Assembly: GCA_965248675.1 (NCBI GenBank)
Contig: CBDFJZ010000005.1
Coordinates: forward strand, 310,001 to 374,000
From: UBA6627 sp965248675
GTDB lineage: Bacteria; Chloroflexota; Dehalococcoidia; UBA2979
Direction of reading: 5' to 3'
DNA length: 64,000 nucleotides
Shown: positions 1-9,823 of the stretch, piece after piece
Numbering within the stretch: the stretch's first letter is position 1
Layout of the letters: each line of letters opens with the position of its first letter
Made by a program: the position numbers and the translations under genes
Notes under the pieces: generated by a model
Seen by the model: the letters and a program-made list of their open reading frames with translations, nothing else
What the model was told of the DNA's origin: nothing
The model's database searches: none

Positions 1-1
1 C

Positions 2-790
2 CAGGTCATCGTCCGCGGCTTCCCAGGGCTCGGCACGTTCCAGATCGACTCGGGGTCCGTCGTCAACGTTCAGCGGCTCGACGACTTCCTCGCGTACCTC
101 GGCCGCTACACCGGCGACCGCTTCGCGATGGTCCCGTTGCTGCTCCGCCTGGAGCCGTACGAGATGCGCGGCCGGACCTACTACGGCTTGAACTGGGACG
201 TCGACTTCCCCGCGCTCGAGGCGGGGGCCACGACCTCGGTCGCCGAGGCGGCGAGGCTGACCATCCCCGAGCGGGTGCTCGCGTACCTCCCGGCGCCAAC
301 ACGCCAGCAGATCGACGAGCCGCCGGCGGCGGTCGAGGACGGACCGGCGAGCGACGCGCCGGTCGACAAGGACCTCGACGCAGCGCCGGTCGAGGCCCCG
401 GAGGACGTCGGGCCGCAGCAAGGGGCCGATCGGCCCCTTGCTCAGCCTGAAGACGACGATCCGGGCGACGATGACGCGCCCCTGCCCGCAGAGGGCGAAC
501 GATGGCCGGCATCGGGCGAGTTGCCGGAAGTCACCGTGCCGAGCGCGGAGTGGGTCGCGGCACGGGCCGCGCTGCTGGCCTTAGCCTCTTGGGCGGCCGA
601 AGTGCCGCTGCTGGCCCCGCTCGTCAATGACCAGGGCGTCACGCGGCCGACCGTCGCCACGATCGACGCTGCGGGCCTGCGGTTGCTGACCGAAGAGCTA
701 CAGCGCTTCCTCGCTGGCGAGGACATCCGCGGATCCGCCTTCCCGGCCGACGACGCCCGACAGCCCGAGCTCGTCGAGGGAGGCGACTGA
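2..790 (+). CDS. Phage-like protein, 5' end beyond window
   Basis: The reading frame is open from base 2, so the gene enters from outside the window; a methionine at 128 is internal. The first half (GFPGLGTFQIDSGS, then a run like RLEPYEMRGRTYYGLNW) loosely resembles the C-terminal part of the recombination-directionality-factor-like proteins of actinobacterial phages, which have a 'G-F-Q-SGS' strand followed by an LEP strand. That match is from memory of the family and is weak. The second half is rich in Ala, Pro, Asp and Glu and looks disordered until a helical C-terminus. It sits just upstream of a terminase, which supports a phage origin. Function unknown. Confidence 0.45.
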   Translation, partial: QVIVRGFPGLGTFQIDSGSVVNVQRLDDFLAYLGRYTGDRFAMVPLLLRLEPYEMRGRTYYGLNWDVDFPALEAGATTSVAEAARLTIPERVLAYLPAPTRQQIDEPPAAVEDGPASDAPVDKDLDAAPVEAPEDVGPQQGADRPLAQPEDDDPGDDDAPLPAEGERWPASGELPEVTVPSAEWVAARAALLALASWAAEVPLLAPLVNDQGVTRPTVATIDAAGLRLLTEELQRFLAGEDIRGSAFPADDARQPELVEGGD

Positions 791-1036
791 TGGTCACCGA
801 CACCGACCTCGAGCGCGAACTCCGAGGGCGCGACGTGCCGAGCTTCGCGCCCGACATCCCGGCGGCGGTGGAGCGGGGGGCCTCCCGTCCGTGGCAGGGG
901 GGGAGGGGGTCGAAAGTTAAACGATCGGCTACTCCCCCCCCCCACAGCCTCCGACATCGTGTGGACGTGCCGAAGTATCGAAGTATCGAACATGCGGTAC
1001 GCAGCGCACTGCGCACTCCAGACCGGCTCCGCGCTA
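790..1036 (+). other. Gap with coupled ATG and poly-G/poly-C tracts
   Basis: An ATG at 790 overlaps the stop of the preceding gene (TGATG), and about 30 plausible residues follow (MVTDTDLERELRGRDVPSF). The frame then runs into a poly-G tract (895-910) and a poly-C tract (934-942) and becomes a shadow of the terminase frame. It may be the start of a small phage gene broken in the homopolymers. A short tandem GAAGTATC repeat lies at 971-986. No complete gene is supported here. Confidence 0.3.
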
Positions 1037-2897
1037 ATGGCGGGGCAGCCAGCGAAGCTGACGCCGACGGTGCGCGACCGCTTCGCGGGACACATCGAGC
1101 GGGGCGAGACGATGCGCCAGGCGGCGCGCCTCGTTGGCCTCCATCCGCAGACGCCGGCGAACTGGATTCGCCGCGGGAAGCGCGAGCCCGAGTCCCCCTG
1201 GGGTGCCTTCGCCGAGGCGGTCGACCTGGCGCGCAGAGCGTGGCAGCGCACGGCCGCCGAAGAGGGCCACCTCGAGATCGAGGTGCCGCCGCAGTCGGCT
1301 GACGAGCTCAATGACTGGTTCGACGAGAACTGCGGCGTCCGGCTGCCGTCCAAGGTGATGACCGACGGGCACATCGCGCCGCTCGAGGCGGCGTGGAAGC
1401 TTTTCACGTGCGAGTGGACCGACGTGATCGTGCTCGGGAGCCGCACCGGCGGAAAGACGCTGCTGCTGGCGCTGTTGATCGTCGCGAAGCTGCGGTTCTT
1501 CCCGAAGTTCGACGTGGTGCACTACGGCGCGGTGCAGATTCAATCCCGTCGCATGTACAGGCACTACGAGGGGATCACCCAGCGAAGAGCTGCGCGACCT
1601 GGTCGCGAGCATCTACAAGACGACGAGCACCTGGCGGAACGGCTCCTACCTGGAGATCCACGCCGCGACGACGGGGAACACGCAGGGCCCGCACCCGCAC
1701 TTCACCAGCTTCGACGAGCTCGACAGCGCCGAGAGTCGAGAACCGTACGACCACGCCTCGGCTCAGCCTCAGGACTACGTCCTCGAGCTCGGAGAACCTA
1801 TTCCCGCCGGCGACTGGCGCGAGCGATTCATCGACGGTGAGGGCCGGCTGCGGCTCCCGGGGCAATTCGTGGTGATGAGCGCTCGCTACAGGCGAATGGG
1901 GCTCATGAACCAGGTGATCGAAGAGGCGCACGACCCCGAGAACGACTCCGAGGCCGAGGTCGTTTCATGGGACGTCTGGGACACGCTTGAAGCGACGAGA
2001 GTCAAGAAGTCGTCGGCGGTCTTCCGCTACACGGACGAGCGGCTGCGCCGGCAGCTGCGGAAAGCGAGGGGCTGGCGGACGCTCGCCGATCTCGAGCGGA
2101 TCAAACGGCGGATGAGCAACGCGGCGTTCGAGGCGCAGGTGCTGAACAGGCGACCGGAGCCCGGGTCGCTCATGTTCTCCAGCTGGACCGCGGCGAACGT
2201 CTCAGAGCGGGCCGTCTGGAAGCCTGGCGAGGGTCCGCTGCTGCTGTCGTACGACGCTGGCTTCAACGACGACACGTCGATCGGATTCCACCAGCTGCGC
2301 GATGGGGAGTTCTTCCGGTTCGCCGAGCTCGTCGGGAACGAGCGTTCCGAGCGGTACTGGGTGCGCAAGGCGATCGAGCGAGTGACGCTGCTCGATGGGT
2401 ACGACGGGCCGGATTACCAGACGTGGCGCGAGGTGTGGGACGGCGACCGCTCGCGCCCGGAGCTGCCGGAGGTATGGCCGATCGTAGTGGGCGATCCCAC
2501 GGCCGGGCACATGCGACGCGAGTGGGAAGAGCACCGCGTGATCGTCGAGGACGCGTCCGAAACGAAGCACAAGCTCCGCGATGGGATCGACACGTTCCGA
2601 GCTGCGATCAACGACGACGACGGAACGATCCGTTACTTCGTCCATCCGCGCTGCCTCGCCTTCATCAACTGCATCGAGCGCTACGAGTCACGCAAGCTCG
2701 CTGACGGCTCGTACGACGACTTGCCCGACGAACGGCCGAGCAACCATCGGTTCTCGCACCCGCTCGATGACGCGCGCTACTTGGTTTTCACGTTCCGCGA
2801 CGAGCTGGGGCTAGGAACGAGCGGATGGTTCTTCACCCGGACGAGTCTCCAGAGGGAGTCACGACCACGGACGTCGCCGGAGGTAGCGGAGTCGTGA
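1037..2897 (+). pseudogene. Phage terminase large subunit, frameshifted
   Basis: The protein would be the ATP-driven DNA-packaging motor with nuclease. The start ATG at 1037 opens an N-terminal helix-turn-helix (RQAARLVGLHPQTPANWIRRG), then Walker A GSRTGGKT at about residues 134-141. Near 1578-1581 the reading frame moves: the upstream frame ends in EGIT and the other frame continues SEELRDLVASIY, giving Walker B FTSFDELDS and then a complete RNase H-like nuclease (LLLSYDAGFNDDTS, VVGDPTAGHM, C-terminal HPLDDARYLVF). The total length is one base over a multiple of three, consistent with one extra C in ACCC. Either the gene is dead, the base is a sequencing error, or the shift is programmed; the first two are more likely. 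No portal or capsid gene follows. Confidence 0.8.
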
Positions 2898-2939
2898 TAC
2901 TTCGGAAGAGGCTCGGCCGCGACGGGCGGACGAGGAAGG

Positions 2940-3854
2940 ATGGCTGAGCTTCTCGCGGCACCGAATGGCGACTCAATCGCAGGCTGGGACCGCGCGGTTT
3001 ACGCCTTCTTAGCCGAGAAGGAGCAGCGCTCCGGTTCCCAACGCACCGTCGAAAGCTACGCGCGGCTGCTTCGAGACCTCTTTGGCCAAGCTCGCAAGCC
3101 CCCAGACGAAATCACGGCGCAGGATGTCTTCTCGTGGGCGCACGGCGTCGGACGCTCGGGGCGCCACCCGTCGCCCGCCACGATCAGCTCTCGCCTCTCG
3201 TGCGCCTCGTCCTTCTACCGGTTCGCGATCCGGATGGAGCTGCTGACCGCCAATCCATGCGATGCGCTCGAGCGACCGAAGCTTCAACCGGCACCGGCAC
3301 GCGGGTTCAGTGCCGACCAGGTGCGGCGCCTGCTCGACGTGATTCCCGACACTGCGGATGGTCGGCGGGATCGGGCGATTGTCCTCACGCTGTCACTGAC
3401 CGGGCGCCGACGCTCCGAGGTGATGAACTTGACCGCGCGCGACGTCACGCTCGAGGAGGGGACGCCCTTCTACTCGTACCGAGGGAAGGGCGGGAAGCGA
3501 GGTCGCCGAGAGCTGCCGGCACCTGCGTATGAGGCGATCGTGCGTATGCTCGCTGACCGAGGGACGAGCCTCGAGACGCTCTCAGCAGAGGCCCGTCTCT
3601 GGGGTATTTCGGCCTCGACCTTCTACTCGCGCTTCCGCCGCTACCTCATGGCAGCCGGGCTGCCGCCTTCTGGTGTGCACGTGATGCGCCACACGGCAGC
3701 GAAGCTACGTCGCGACGCCGGCGAGTCCGTTGAGGCGGTCAGTTCGTTCCTCGACCACTCGTCGCTCGCGGTGACGACGGTCTACCTCCGTCGCCTCGAG
3801 GGATCGCGAGACGAGACGTGGCAACGAGTGGCTGAGGCGATCGGGGTGGATTGA
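2940..3854 (+). CDS. Tyrosine recombinase / integrase
   Basis: A 304-residue site-specific recombinase of the XerC/D-like phage integrase family. The N-terminal SAM-like core-binding domain (about residues 15-105) precedes the catalytic domain. The catalytic set is visible in order: Arg in TGRRRSEV (about 155), Lys in YRGKGGKRG (about 183), HxxR in HVMRHTAA (about 247-250), His in FLDHSS (about 272) and Tyr in VYLRRL (about 282). The start ATG has the Shine-Dalgarno GAGGAAGG just upstream. It follows the broken terminase by 42 bases, so it probably belongs to the same element. It appears intact, unlike its neighbour. Confidence 0.9.
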   Translation: MAELLAAPNGDSIAGWDRAVYAFLAEKEQRSGSQRTVESYARLLRDLFGQARKPPDEITAQDVFSWAHGVGRSGRHPSPATISSRLSCASSFYRFAIRMELLTANPCDALERPKLQPAPARGFSADQVRRLLDVIPDTADGRRDRAIVLTLSLTGRRRSEVMNLTARDVTLEEGTPFYSYRGKGGKRGRRELPAPAYEAIVRMLADRGTSLETLSAEARLWGISASTFYSRFRRYLMAAGLPPSGVHVMRHTAAKLRRDAGESVEAVSSFLDHSSLAVTTVYLRRLEGSRDETWQRVAEAIGVD

Positions 3855-4078
3855 CACGACGATGGCATAGTGTGCCGCCGAATAGTTCGTGATCCCGTCG
3901 GCAACGCGCTCGTATGAGGCGCGGACCGAACGCTGGCCCTCTGGCGCGCTCGCGAGGACCGTGGGTCTCCCAGGCGCGCAGGGCTGGCCGATCGCCGGAG
4001 AACGGGCCTGGCCGTAGGCTACCAGGATGGAGCCAGCACGCACGAGCGGCGCTGAGCGCAGGGCGGTTGGAGGCAAAC
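3855..4078. other. Gap after the integrase
   Basis: No gene, tRNA end or clear direct repeat is seen. An attachment site would be expected near an integrase, but I could not identify a core repeat here or elsewhere in the window. Confidence 0.4.
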
Positions 4079-5161
4079 GTGGGACCAGTTCCAGCGGGAG
4101 GGACGATCGCGGTCACGGGCAGCGCCGGATTCATCGGCGGCTGGGTCGTGCGGCGTCTGCTGGACAGAGGCTACCGCGTCAGGGCCTGTGTTCGTGACGC
4201 CAACGATCCCGAGAAGACGATGTTCCTGAGGCAGATGCCCGGCTACGCGTCAGGACGGCTCACGATCCACTCCGCCGACCTCGATGACGACGGATGCTTC
4301 GACGAGATCTTCCAGGGGTGCCAGGGCGTGTGCCACGTCTCGCACGTCAGCACCTACGCCGACCAGGACTACGTAGAGCGGGTGTGCAACAGCATCATCG
4401 CGAGCGTCAACGGGTCCGGGTCGGTCAATCGTGTCATCGTCACATCGAGCATCGCGGCTGTGATGGACGAGGCGGACATACAAGAGCTGGTGAGGCGCCC
4501 GGTGCTCTACGAAGATCGCTACCCGGACGAGCAGAATCCGAGGCGGACGGCGGAGCGCAAGGGCTACTCGATGGGCAAGGTGGTCGCTGAGCGGGCGTTC
4601 GCCGAGGCGGCCGAGAAGAGCGGCCGGTGGGACGCGATGACGTGCTGCCCCGCGGACAACGTCGGCCCGGTCCAGTCCGCCCATCAGAAGGATGGGGCCT
4701 GGCAGGGAAACATCGCGAAGATGCTCCAGGGCGAGTACACGCAGACTGGGGCGTACCGGCCGTGGATGACGGTGGATGTCCGCGACACGGCCGACTGTCA
4801 CATCGGCCTGTTGGAGAGCGTGGCCGTACGAAACGGCGAGCGCTACATCGCGTGGTCCACGGACAAACGCAACGTGGAGGACATCTGCGCGAGCATCGAC
4901 CGCCTGCTGCCCGAACTCGGCCACGATGCGCCGGCCGTGACCGATCCGTTTCCGGACCGGATCAAGGTGCGGGAGGACGAGCTGCGGGGCATCTGGGCCG
5001 GAACCGAACTGCGCAACGAACGGATGCGGGCGGTGACGGGGCTGACGTTCCGTTCGCTCGACGAGTCGGTGCGTGACTGCGTGGAGTCGCTTCTGACGGT
5101 GGCGGGCGTGGAGCCGCAGCTGAGGCCGGGTTTCACACGGCCGCCAGCCGGTCAGTCCTGA
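4079..5161 (+). CDS. NAD(P)-dependent epimerase/reductase, extended SDR
   Basis: A 360-residue Rossmann-fold protein of the NAD-dependent epimerase/dehydratase family, closest in style to dihydroflavonol-4-reductase or cinnamoyl-CoA-reductase-like enzymes. The nucleotide-binding motif GSAGFIGG lies at about residues 13-20, a Ser-rich strand VIVTSSIAAV follows, and YSMGK carries the catalytic Tyr and Lys. I chose GTG 4079 because TTGGAGG lies seven bases upstream and the Rossmann motif follows within 15 residues; the frame stays open upstream without a better start. The substrate is unknown. The CoA-transferase genes downstream suggest a catabolic role, but a 300-base gap separates them. Confidence 0.8.
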   Translation: MGPVPAGGTIAVTGSAGFIGGWVVRRLLDRGYRVRACVRDANDPEKTMFLRQMPGYASGRLTIHSADLDDDGCFDEIFQGCQGVCHVSHVSTYADQDYVERVCNSIIASVNGSGSVNRVIVTSSIAAVMDEADIQELVRRPVLYEDRYPDEQNPRRTAERKGYSMGKVVAERAFAEAAEKSGRWDAMTCCPADNVGPVQSAHQKDGAWQGNIAKMLQGEYTQTGAYRPWMTVDVRDTADCHIGLLESVAVRNGERYIAWSTDKRNVEDICASIDRLLPELGHDAPAVTDPFPDRIKVREDELRGIWAGTELRNERMRAVTGLTFRSLDESVRDCVESLLTVAGVEPQLRPGFTRPPAGQS

Positions 5162-5465
5162 GCGAGGCTGGTCTTCCGCTGGTAGGCAGAGACGTCGCTC
5201 TGAGCGGACAGTTCGCTAGGTAGCCGGCTTCTCGATCCGCCCATTCAGCGGGGAAGCCGGCGGCTCCACACGAGCATGCCATAGAGATTGGCTACTAGGC
5301 GGGCCGCCGATCGACGAATCTGCCGCTTTGTCACAAGCTGATTCGGCGTTAAGCGAAGTCGCTTCGACTGCGTAATGGGTGCGCATTCGAGGAGGACCGC
5401 GCCTTTGTGCGGCGGGACGGGTTGAGAATGTAAACTCTGAATGTAGGACTCGGAAGGCGACTGTC
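5162..5465. other. Intergenic region upstream of CoA-transferase pair
   Basis: No gene found. The segment just before the next gene is relatively AT-rich (TTGAGAATGTAAACTCTGAA near 5422-5441) and may hold its promoter, but no well-spaced -35/-10 pair stands out. Confidence 0.3.
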
Positions 5466-6668
5466 TTGTCACGCGCGCTGAATCGCGTCCGAGCGCTGGA
5501 TCTGGCGGGAGCGCCGGCGGTATTCGCCGCGCGGTTGCTTGCAGACCTCGGCGCCGACGTTATTCGCGTCGAGCCGCGGGACGGCGGCTCGCTTCGCCGG
5601 ACGGCGCCGTTTCTCCATGAGCACACCGATCTCGAGCATGGGCTCTACCACCTCTACCACAACGCCGGGAAACGCTCGGTCACGCTCGACATTGAGACGC
5701 CAGCTGGCCGTGACATCCTGATGAGCCTGGTCATGACCGCCGACGTCCTGATCCAGACTGCGACACCCGCGACCGTCGAGGCACAGCTCCTGGAATATGA
5801 AGATTTACGCTCGGTGAACCCACGCTTGATCTACGTTTCAGTCACGCCATTCGGCGAGCGAAGCCCCTGGCGCAACCGCAAGACAACCGACCTCGTTGCG
5901 GCCGCATCCGGTGGGCTCTTGCACCTGACTGGTCACCCGGACGATCCGCCGACTCAAGGTGGCGCAGATCCCGCCTACAAGATGGCCAGCCTCGCCGCGG
6001 TTTCAGCCACCATGATCGCCCTCACCGGACGCGACCTCGCCGAGGACGAGTCCGGCGCGCACCTCGACATCTCGATCCAGGAGTGCGTGGCGATGGCGGT
6101 GCTCCAGACCTCGAACGCCAACCTCTATCAGTCCGGAGGGGTGATTCCCGGCAGGCCCGGGATGCACCCACCGATGTACCGCTGCGCAGACGATCGCTGG
6201 ATATCGCTACGCGTTCGCCCGGACCGCTTCGACGCCTTCTTGCGGTGGTGCGAGGAGTCTGGCATTGAGACGGAGCTGACGGGCGACGGCCTCGAGGGGT
6301 TGCAGGCCCAGGGCGACATCAACCGATCGAGTGAGCTGGTGTCGTTGGTCGAACAACTGGCGTCAGCTCACTCGAGCGAGGAGCTGCTTCGGAGAGCGTG
6401 GGCGCTGGATCTGATCGGCCTACCGATCACGAGCTTCCCGGAGATGCTTCACATCGAGCACTTCGTCGAGAACGAGCAGTTCGTCGACGTTCCGGACGAT
6501 GTGATCGGCCAGACGCTACAGTTCCCGCGGAGCCCAGTCGATGCGATGGCGGACGACATCGATCTCCGCCGGGCGCCGAAGCTCGGGGAGCACAACGCCG
6601 AGGTGTACGGCGAGCTGGGGCTGTCGAAGGACCGTCTGGTCGAGCTCACCGCGCAGGGAGTGATCTAG
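5466..6668 (+). CDS. CaiB/BaiF CoA-transferase (class III), pair 1 first gene
   Basis: A 400-residue family III CoA-transferase, which would move CoA between carboxylic acids. The N-terminal signature (RVRALDLAGAPAVFAARLL, then LGADVIRVEP) is typical. I placed the start at TTG 5466, preceded by GGAAGG at a good distance; the family N-terminus begins exactly there. The conserved strand reads GAHLDISIQECV: where formyl-CoA transferase has the catalytic Asp (SMQDA) this protein has Glu. It lies three bases before a second CoA-transferase gene, with which it probably forms an operon and perhaps a heteromer. It resembles the gene at 9824. Substrate unknown. Confidence 0.88.
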   Translation: MSRALNRVRALDLAGAPAVFAARLLADLGADVIRVEPRDGGSLRRTAPFLHEHTDLEHGLYHLYHNAGKRSVTLDIETPAGRDILMSLVMTADVLIQTATPATVEAQLLEYEDLRSVNPRLIYVSVTPFGERSPWRNRKTTDLVAAASGGLLHLTGHPDDPPTQGGADPAYKMASLAAVSATMIALTGRDLAEDESGAHLDISIQECVAMAVLQTSNANLYQSGGVIPGRPGMHPPMYRCADDRWISLRVRPDRFDAFLRWCEESGIETELTGDGLEGLQAQGDINRSSELVSLVEQLASAHSSEELLRRAWALDLIGLPITSFPEMLHIEHFVENEQFVDVPDDVIGQTLQFPRSPVDAMADDIDLRRAPKLGEHNAEVYGELGLSKDRLVELTAQGVI

Positions 6669-6671
6669 CGG

Positions 6672-7886
6672 ATGGACCAGCTGGCTCCATTGCGCGGAAT
6701 CCGCGTGCTTGACTTCTGTTGGGTGCTCGCGGGGCCGCTCGGGACGCGCCTGCTTTCCAATTTCGGCGCCGAGGTCATTCGCGTCGAGTCGCACGCACGG
6801 CTCGACGCGATGCGCAGGGGGCGGCGTCCGGACGGGACGGTGAGCCTGAGCCTCGGGCCGCTTTTCAACGACGCGAACACAGGCAAGTTGTCCGTGAATC
6901 TGGATCTCCATCACGAGCGGGCCCGCGAGTTGGTGGAGCAGCTGGTCGCGGTCTCGGACGTCGTCACCAACAACTTCCGAGCGGGAGCGCTGGAACGGAT
7001 GGGCTTCGGATACGACGTGCTGCGCCGGCTCAACCCGCGCATCGTCCTGCTGAACATGCCAGGCTGCGGGCGGACCGGTCCATGGGCGAACCGCGGCACG
7101 CTCGGCGGCAACATCATGGGAGCATCTGGCCTCAATTCGATCACGGGCTTCCCGGGGAGACCACCTTACGGTCTGGGCTGCGCCTATCCCGACTTCACCT
7201 CGCCTTACCTCGCGGCGACGGTGGTGCTGGCGGCGTTGCGGGAACAGCGCAGGACCGGCGAGGGGCAGGAGCTAGATCTCTCTCAGCTCTCGGCGACCAT
7301 CTCGTTACTCGGGGTCGAGTGGGTGCAGTTTGCTCGCGGCAGGGTCCCGCCTCAGCCAAAACAGAACCGCGACCCAAACTACTGTCCGCACGGCGTCTAT
7401 CCTGCGGCCGGGAACGACGAGTGGTGCGCGATCGCCGTCGAGGGCGATGCCGAGTGGGCCGCGATCTGCCAGCTGATGGACAGGGCAGAGCTGACGGCGG
7501 ATCCGCGTTTCCTGACGCACGAAGACCGTAAGGCCAACGAGGACGCCGTCGACGACATCGTCGCCGCATGGACGGGCAACCTCGACCGCTGGGAGATCGC
7601 CGATCTGCTACAGGAACGCGGCGTGGCTGCAGCAGCTGTCGAGGACCTGAGCGACACCATCGAGCGCGATCCCCAGCTATACCACCATTACGAACGGGTG
7701 CGGCAGCCTGACGAACCCGAGAGCGAGCTGATGATCGACGGGGAAGCGATCCGCTTCGCGGGAGTCGACCATCCCCTCGAGCGCGCACCGCTGATCGGAG
7801 AGCACAGTGAATACGTGCTGTGCGATCTCCTGGGGCTCGCCCGAGAGGAGTTCGACGCGCTGGTCGTCGACGGCGTCGTCAACTAG
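6672..7886 (+). CDS. CaiB/BaiF CoA-transferase, pair 1 second gene
   Basis: A 404-residue family III CoA-transferase starting at ATG 6672, three bases after the stop of its partner. The N-terminus (GIRVLDFCWVLAGPLGTRLL, then FGAEVIRVES) and the C-terminal APLIGEHSEYVL are family features. At the catalytic Asp position the strand reads GQELDLSQLSAT, so Ser replaces Asp by my alignment. Its closest relative in the window is the gene at 11098, which is also the second of a pair. A two-subunit enzyme like BbsEF, in which one subunit carries the active site, is a reasonable model. An inverted repeat terminator follows. Confidence 0.88.
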   Translation: MDQLAPLRGIRVLDFCWVLAGPLGTRLLSNFGAEVIRVESHARLDAMRRGRRPDGTVSLSLGPLFNDANTGKLSVNLDLHHERARELVEQLVAVSDVVTNNFRAGALERMGFGYDVLRRLNPRIVLLNMPGCGRTGPWANRGTLGGNIMGASGLNSITGFPGRPPYGLGCAYPDFTSPYLAATVVLAALREQRRTGEGQELDLSQLSATISLLGVEWVQFARGRVPPQPKQNRDPNYCPHGVYPAAGNDEWCAIAVEGDAEWAAICQLMDRAELTADPRFLTHEDRKANEDAVDDIVAAWTGNLDRWEIADLLQERGVAAAAVEDLSDTIERDPQLYHHYERVRQPDEPESELMIDGEAIRFAGVDHPLERAPLIGEHSEYVLCDLLGLAREEFDALVVDGVVN

Positions 7887-7901
7887 AGCGCGGGCCTGGG
7901 T

Positions 7902-7933
7902 CGGTCTCACCTCCCTGTCAGGCGGTGAGACCG
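7902..7933. terminator. Hairpin between convergent genes
   Basis: CGGTCTCACC (7902-7911) pairs perfectly with GGTGAGACCG (7924-7933) across a 12-base loop. It sits between the convergent CoA-transferase and carboxyltransferase genes and could end both transcripts. No T tract follows. Confidence 0.55.
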
Positions 7934-7966
7934 CCGGTGCGTACCGGTCGCGAGCTCGCTCAGGGT

Positions 7967-9559
7967 CTACGGCATCACGCCGCGGAATGTCTTGGGGCCG
8001 CAGAGCGTCTCGCGGGCGGGCCGCGTGACCTCGATGAAGTCGGCGACCACCCTCCGCGTGTCCCTCGGGTCTATCAGGTCTTCGACGACGAACGCCTCGG
8101 CGCCCCGAAACGGACTGCGAAGCTCACGCAGGCGATCCTCGATGCGCGTGCGATGGGCGACGGGATCGTCCGATTCCTCGATCTCTCGCCGGAAGGCAGC
8201 GCTCACCCCGCCCTCGATCGGGAGTGAGCCCCACTCACCGCTCGGCCAGGCGAGGCGGCGGGTCAGGCTAGGGCTGCTTCCCATCGCGCCGCCCGCGATC
8301 CCGTAGCACTTCCGGATCACGATGCTGAGCTGGGGGACGACGGCCTGCTGGAGCGCCATCACGGCGCGCATCCCGCGGTGGAGCACGCCGGTTCGCTCAG
8401 CCGAGCGACCGACCATGAAGCCCGGAGTGTCGACCAGGAACAGCAGCGGCAGGTTGAAAGTGTTGCAGAGCTGCACGAAGTGGCTGAACTTGTCGGCCGC
8501 GGGACCGTCGACTGCACCCGCGATGACCATCGGATTGTTGGCGATGATTCCGATGCTCTCGCCACCCACGCGCGCGAAACAGGTGATCAGCGCCGGTCCG
8601 TAGTCAGGCTGGAACTGAAAGACGCCGCCGTCCTGGTCAACGATCGACCGAACGATCGCCATCATCGCGTAGGGCCGGGTTCGATCCTTCGGCACGATCG
8701 AGAGGAGCTCCTTGTCACGGCGATCGAGTGGATCACTGGTTGCCTGAACCGGAGGAAGCTCCCAGCAATTCGGCGGCAGATAGCTCAGGAACTGCTTCAC
8801 CATCTCCAGCGCGTGCGACTCGTCGCGGGCGACGTTGTCCACCACGCCGCTTGCCTTCGCGTGAACATCGACCCCGCCGAGCTCCTCCTTATCGATCGAG
8901 GAGCCGAGCGCCCGATTGACGACCGGCGGGCCGGCTGCAAACACCTGCGCGTTCCCGCTGACCATCGTCGTGAAGTGGGTGAGCGCGGCAAGGCCGGCCG
9001 GGGCGCCGGCGATCGGGCCCATGATCGCCGAGACGAGCGGCACCACCCCGCTCAGCTCCACGATCTTTGGCCACACGGCGCCGGTTGGCATGTCGGGCGT
9101 GGAGTTGGCTTCGTAGCTGCGGACGCTCGCGCCGGCGCCTTCGATCAACCACACCATCGGTCGTCGATACGTCAGCGCCATGTCCTCGATGTAGCGCGAC
9201 TTCGACTGGATCAGCCGCCCGACGCTGGTGCCGCCGGCGATGGTGGCGTCCTCGCCACCGACGCAAATCCAGCGCCCGTCCACCTGCGCCATGCCGGCGA
9301 CGTAGTTGTTGGGCAGGAACTCCTCGCCATGCCCGATATCGAAGAGCGTCCCCGAGAGCGGTGCAATCTCACGGAGGGTGCCCGGGTCCACGAGCAGATC
9401 AAGGCGCTCACGGACGGCCAGGCGTCCGCGGTCGTGCTGCCGGGCGACCCGCTCGTCGCCTCCCATCTTCTTCGAGGCCACCCGACGCCGCTGGATCTCC
9501 TCGACTTCCTCGAGCCAGCTCTCATCGCCTGGTGCTGATGGGAATCGCGAGTCTGTCAT
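7967..9559 (-). CDS. Acyl-CoA carboxyltransferase subunit, paralog 1
   Basis: A 530-residue carboxyltransferase of the propionyl-/methylcrotonyl-CoA carboxylase beta type. Such subunits transfer CO2 from carboxybiotin to an acyl-CoA. The N-terminal helix has the usual EEVEEIQRRR, then RERLDLLVDPG, a crotonase-like glycine-rich core (IAGGTSVGRL, GPIAGAPAG), the second half with LFLVDTPGFMVG, and a C-terminal GSLPIEGGVSAAF. I took ATG 9559; GGTGG lies upstream. No biotin carboxylase or biotin carrier gene is in the window, so those must be encoded elsewhere or the enzyme does something else. A second paralog is at 16826. Confidence 0.88.
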   Translation of the reverse strand: MTDSRFPSAPGDESWLEEVEEIQRRRVASKKMGGDERVARQHDRGRLAVRERLDLLVDPGTLREIAPLSGTLFDIGHGEEFLPNNYVAGMAQVDGRWICVGGEDATIAGGTSVGRLIQSKSRYIEDMALTYRRPMVWLIEGAGASVRSYEANSTPDMPTGAVWPKIVELSGVVPLVSAIMGPIAGAPAGLAALTHFTTMVSGNAQVFAAGPPVVNRALGSSIDKEELGGVDVHAKASGVVDNVARDESHALEMVKQFLSYLPPNCWELPPVQATSDPLDRRDKELLSIVPKDRTRPYAMMAIVRSIVDQDGGVFQFQPDYGPALITCFARVGGESIGIIANNPMVIAGAVDGPAADKFSHFVQLCNTFNLPLLFLVDTPGFMVGRSAERTGVLHRGMRAVMALQQAVVPQLSIVIRKCYGIAGGAMGSSPSLTRRLAWPSGEWGSLPIEGGVSAAFRREIEESDDPVAHRTRIEDRLRELRSPFRGAEAFVVEDLIDPRDTRRVVADFIEVTRPARETLCGPKTFRGVMP

Positions 9560-9639
9560 GCAGCCACCGAAATCGAAGAACGGACACCGCTGGAGGTTAA
9601 GTGCGCGGCCGAGGCGGGCCTCACGGACGACGCGCCCTG

Positions 9640-9668
9640 AGTATATTGCACACATTATTTTTCATAAC
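9640..9668 (-). promoter_or_regulatory. Possible promoter of carboxyltransferase 1
   Basis: On the minus strand TATACT (9645-9640) matches a -10 box and TTATGA (9667-9662) lies 16 bases upstream as a poor -35. The local AT-rich patch stands out in a GC-rich region and leaves a leader of about 75 bases. Confidence 0.35.
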
Positions 9669-9823
9669 CAGGCCAGCCTGCAGCACGCTCATGTCAGTGG
9701 TCCGCGCGGATCGCCCCGGCTCACGTGCTCGTCTCCGGCAACGGTCGCGACCCGCCCGAGGCGACCGCGCGCGCTTTACCTCACGAGTAGCATTTGGTGC
9801 GCGCCGATCGAAGGAGCAGGCTA

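Noticed and set aside
890..925. G-rich segment ending TCGAAAGTTAA that resembles 26225-26255
   Set aside because: The similarity is short and gapped; I cannot separate it from chance, so I do not call it an attachment repeat.
442..1446. Minus-strand open frame of 334 codons
   Set aside because: It is antisense to the phage-like gene and the terminase, with no Shine-Dalgarno or motif.
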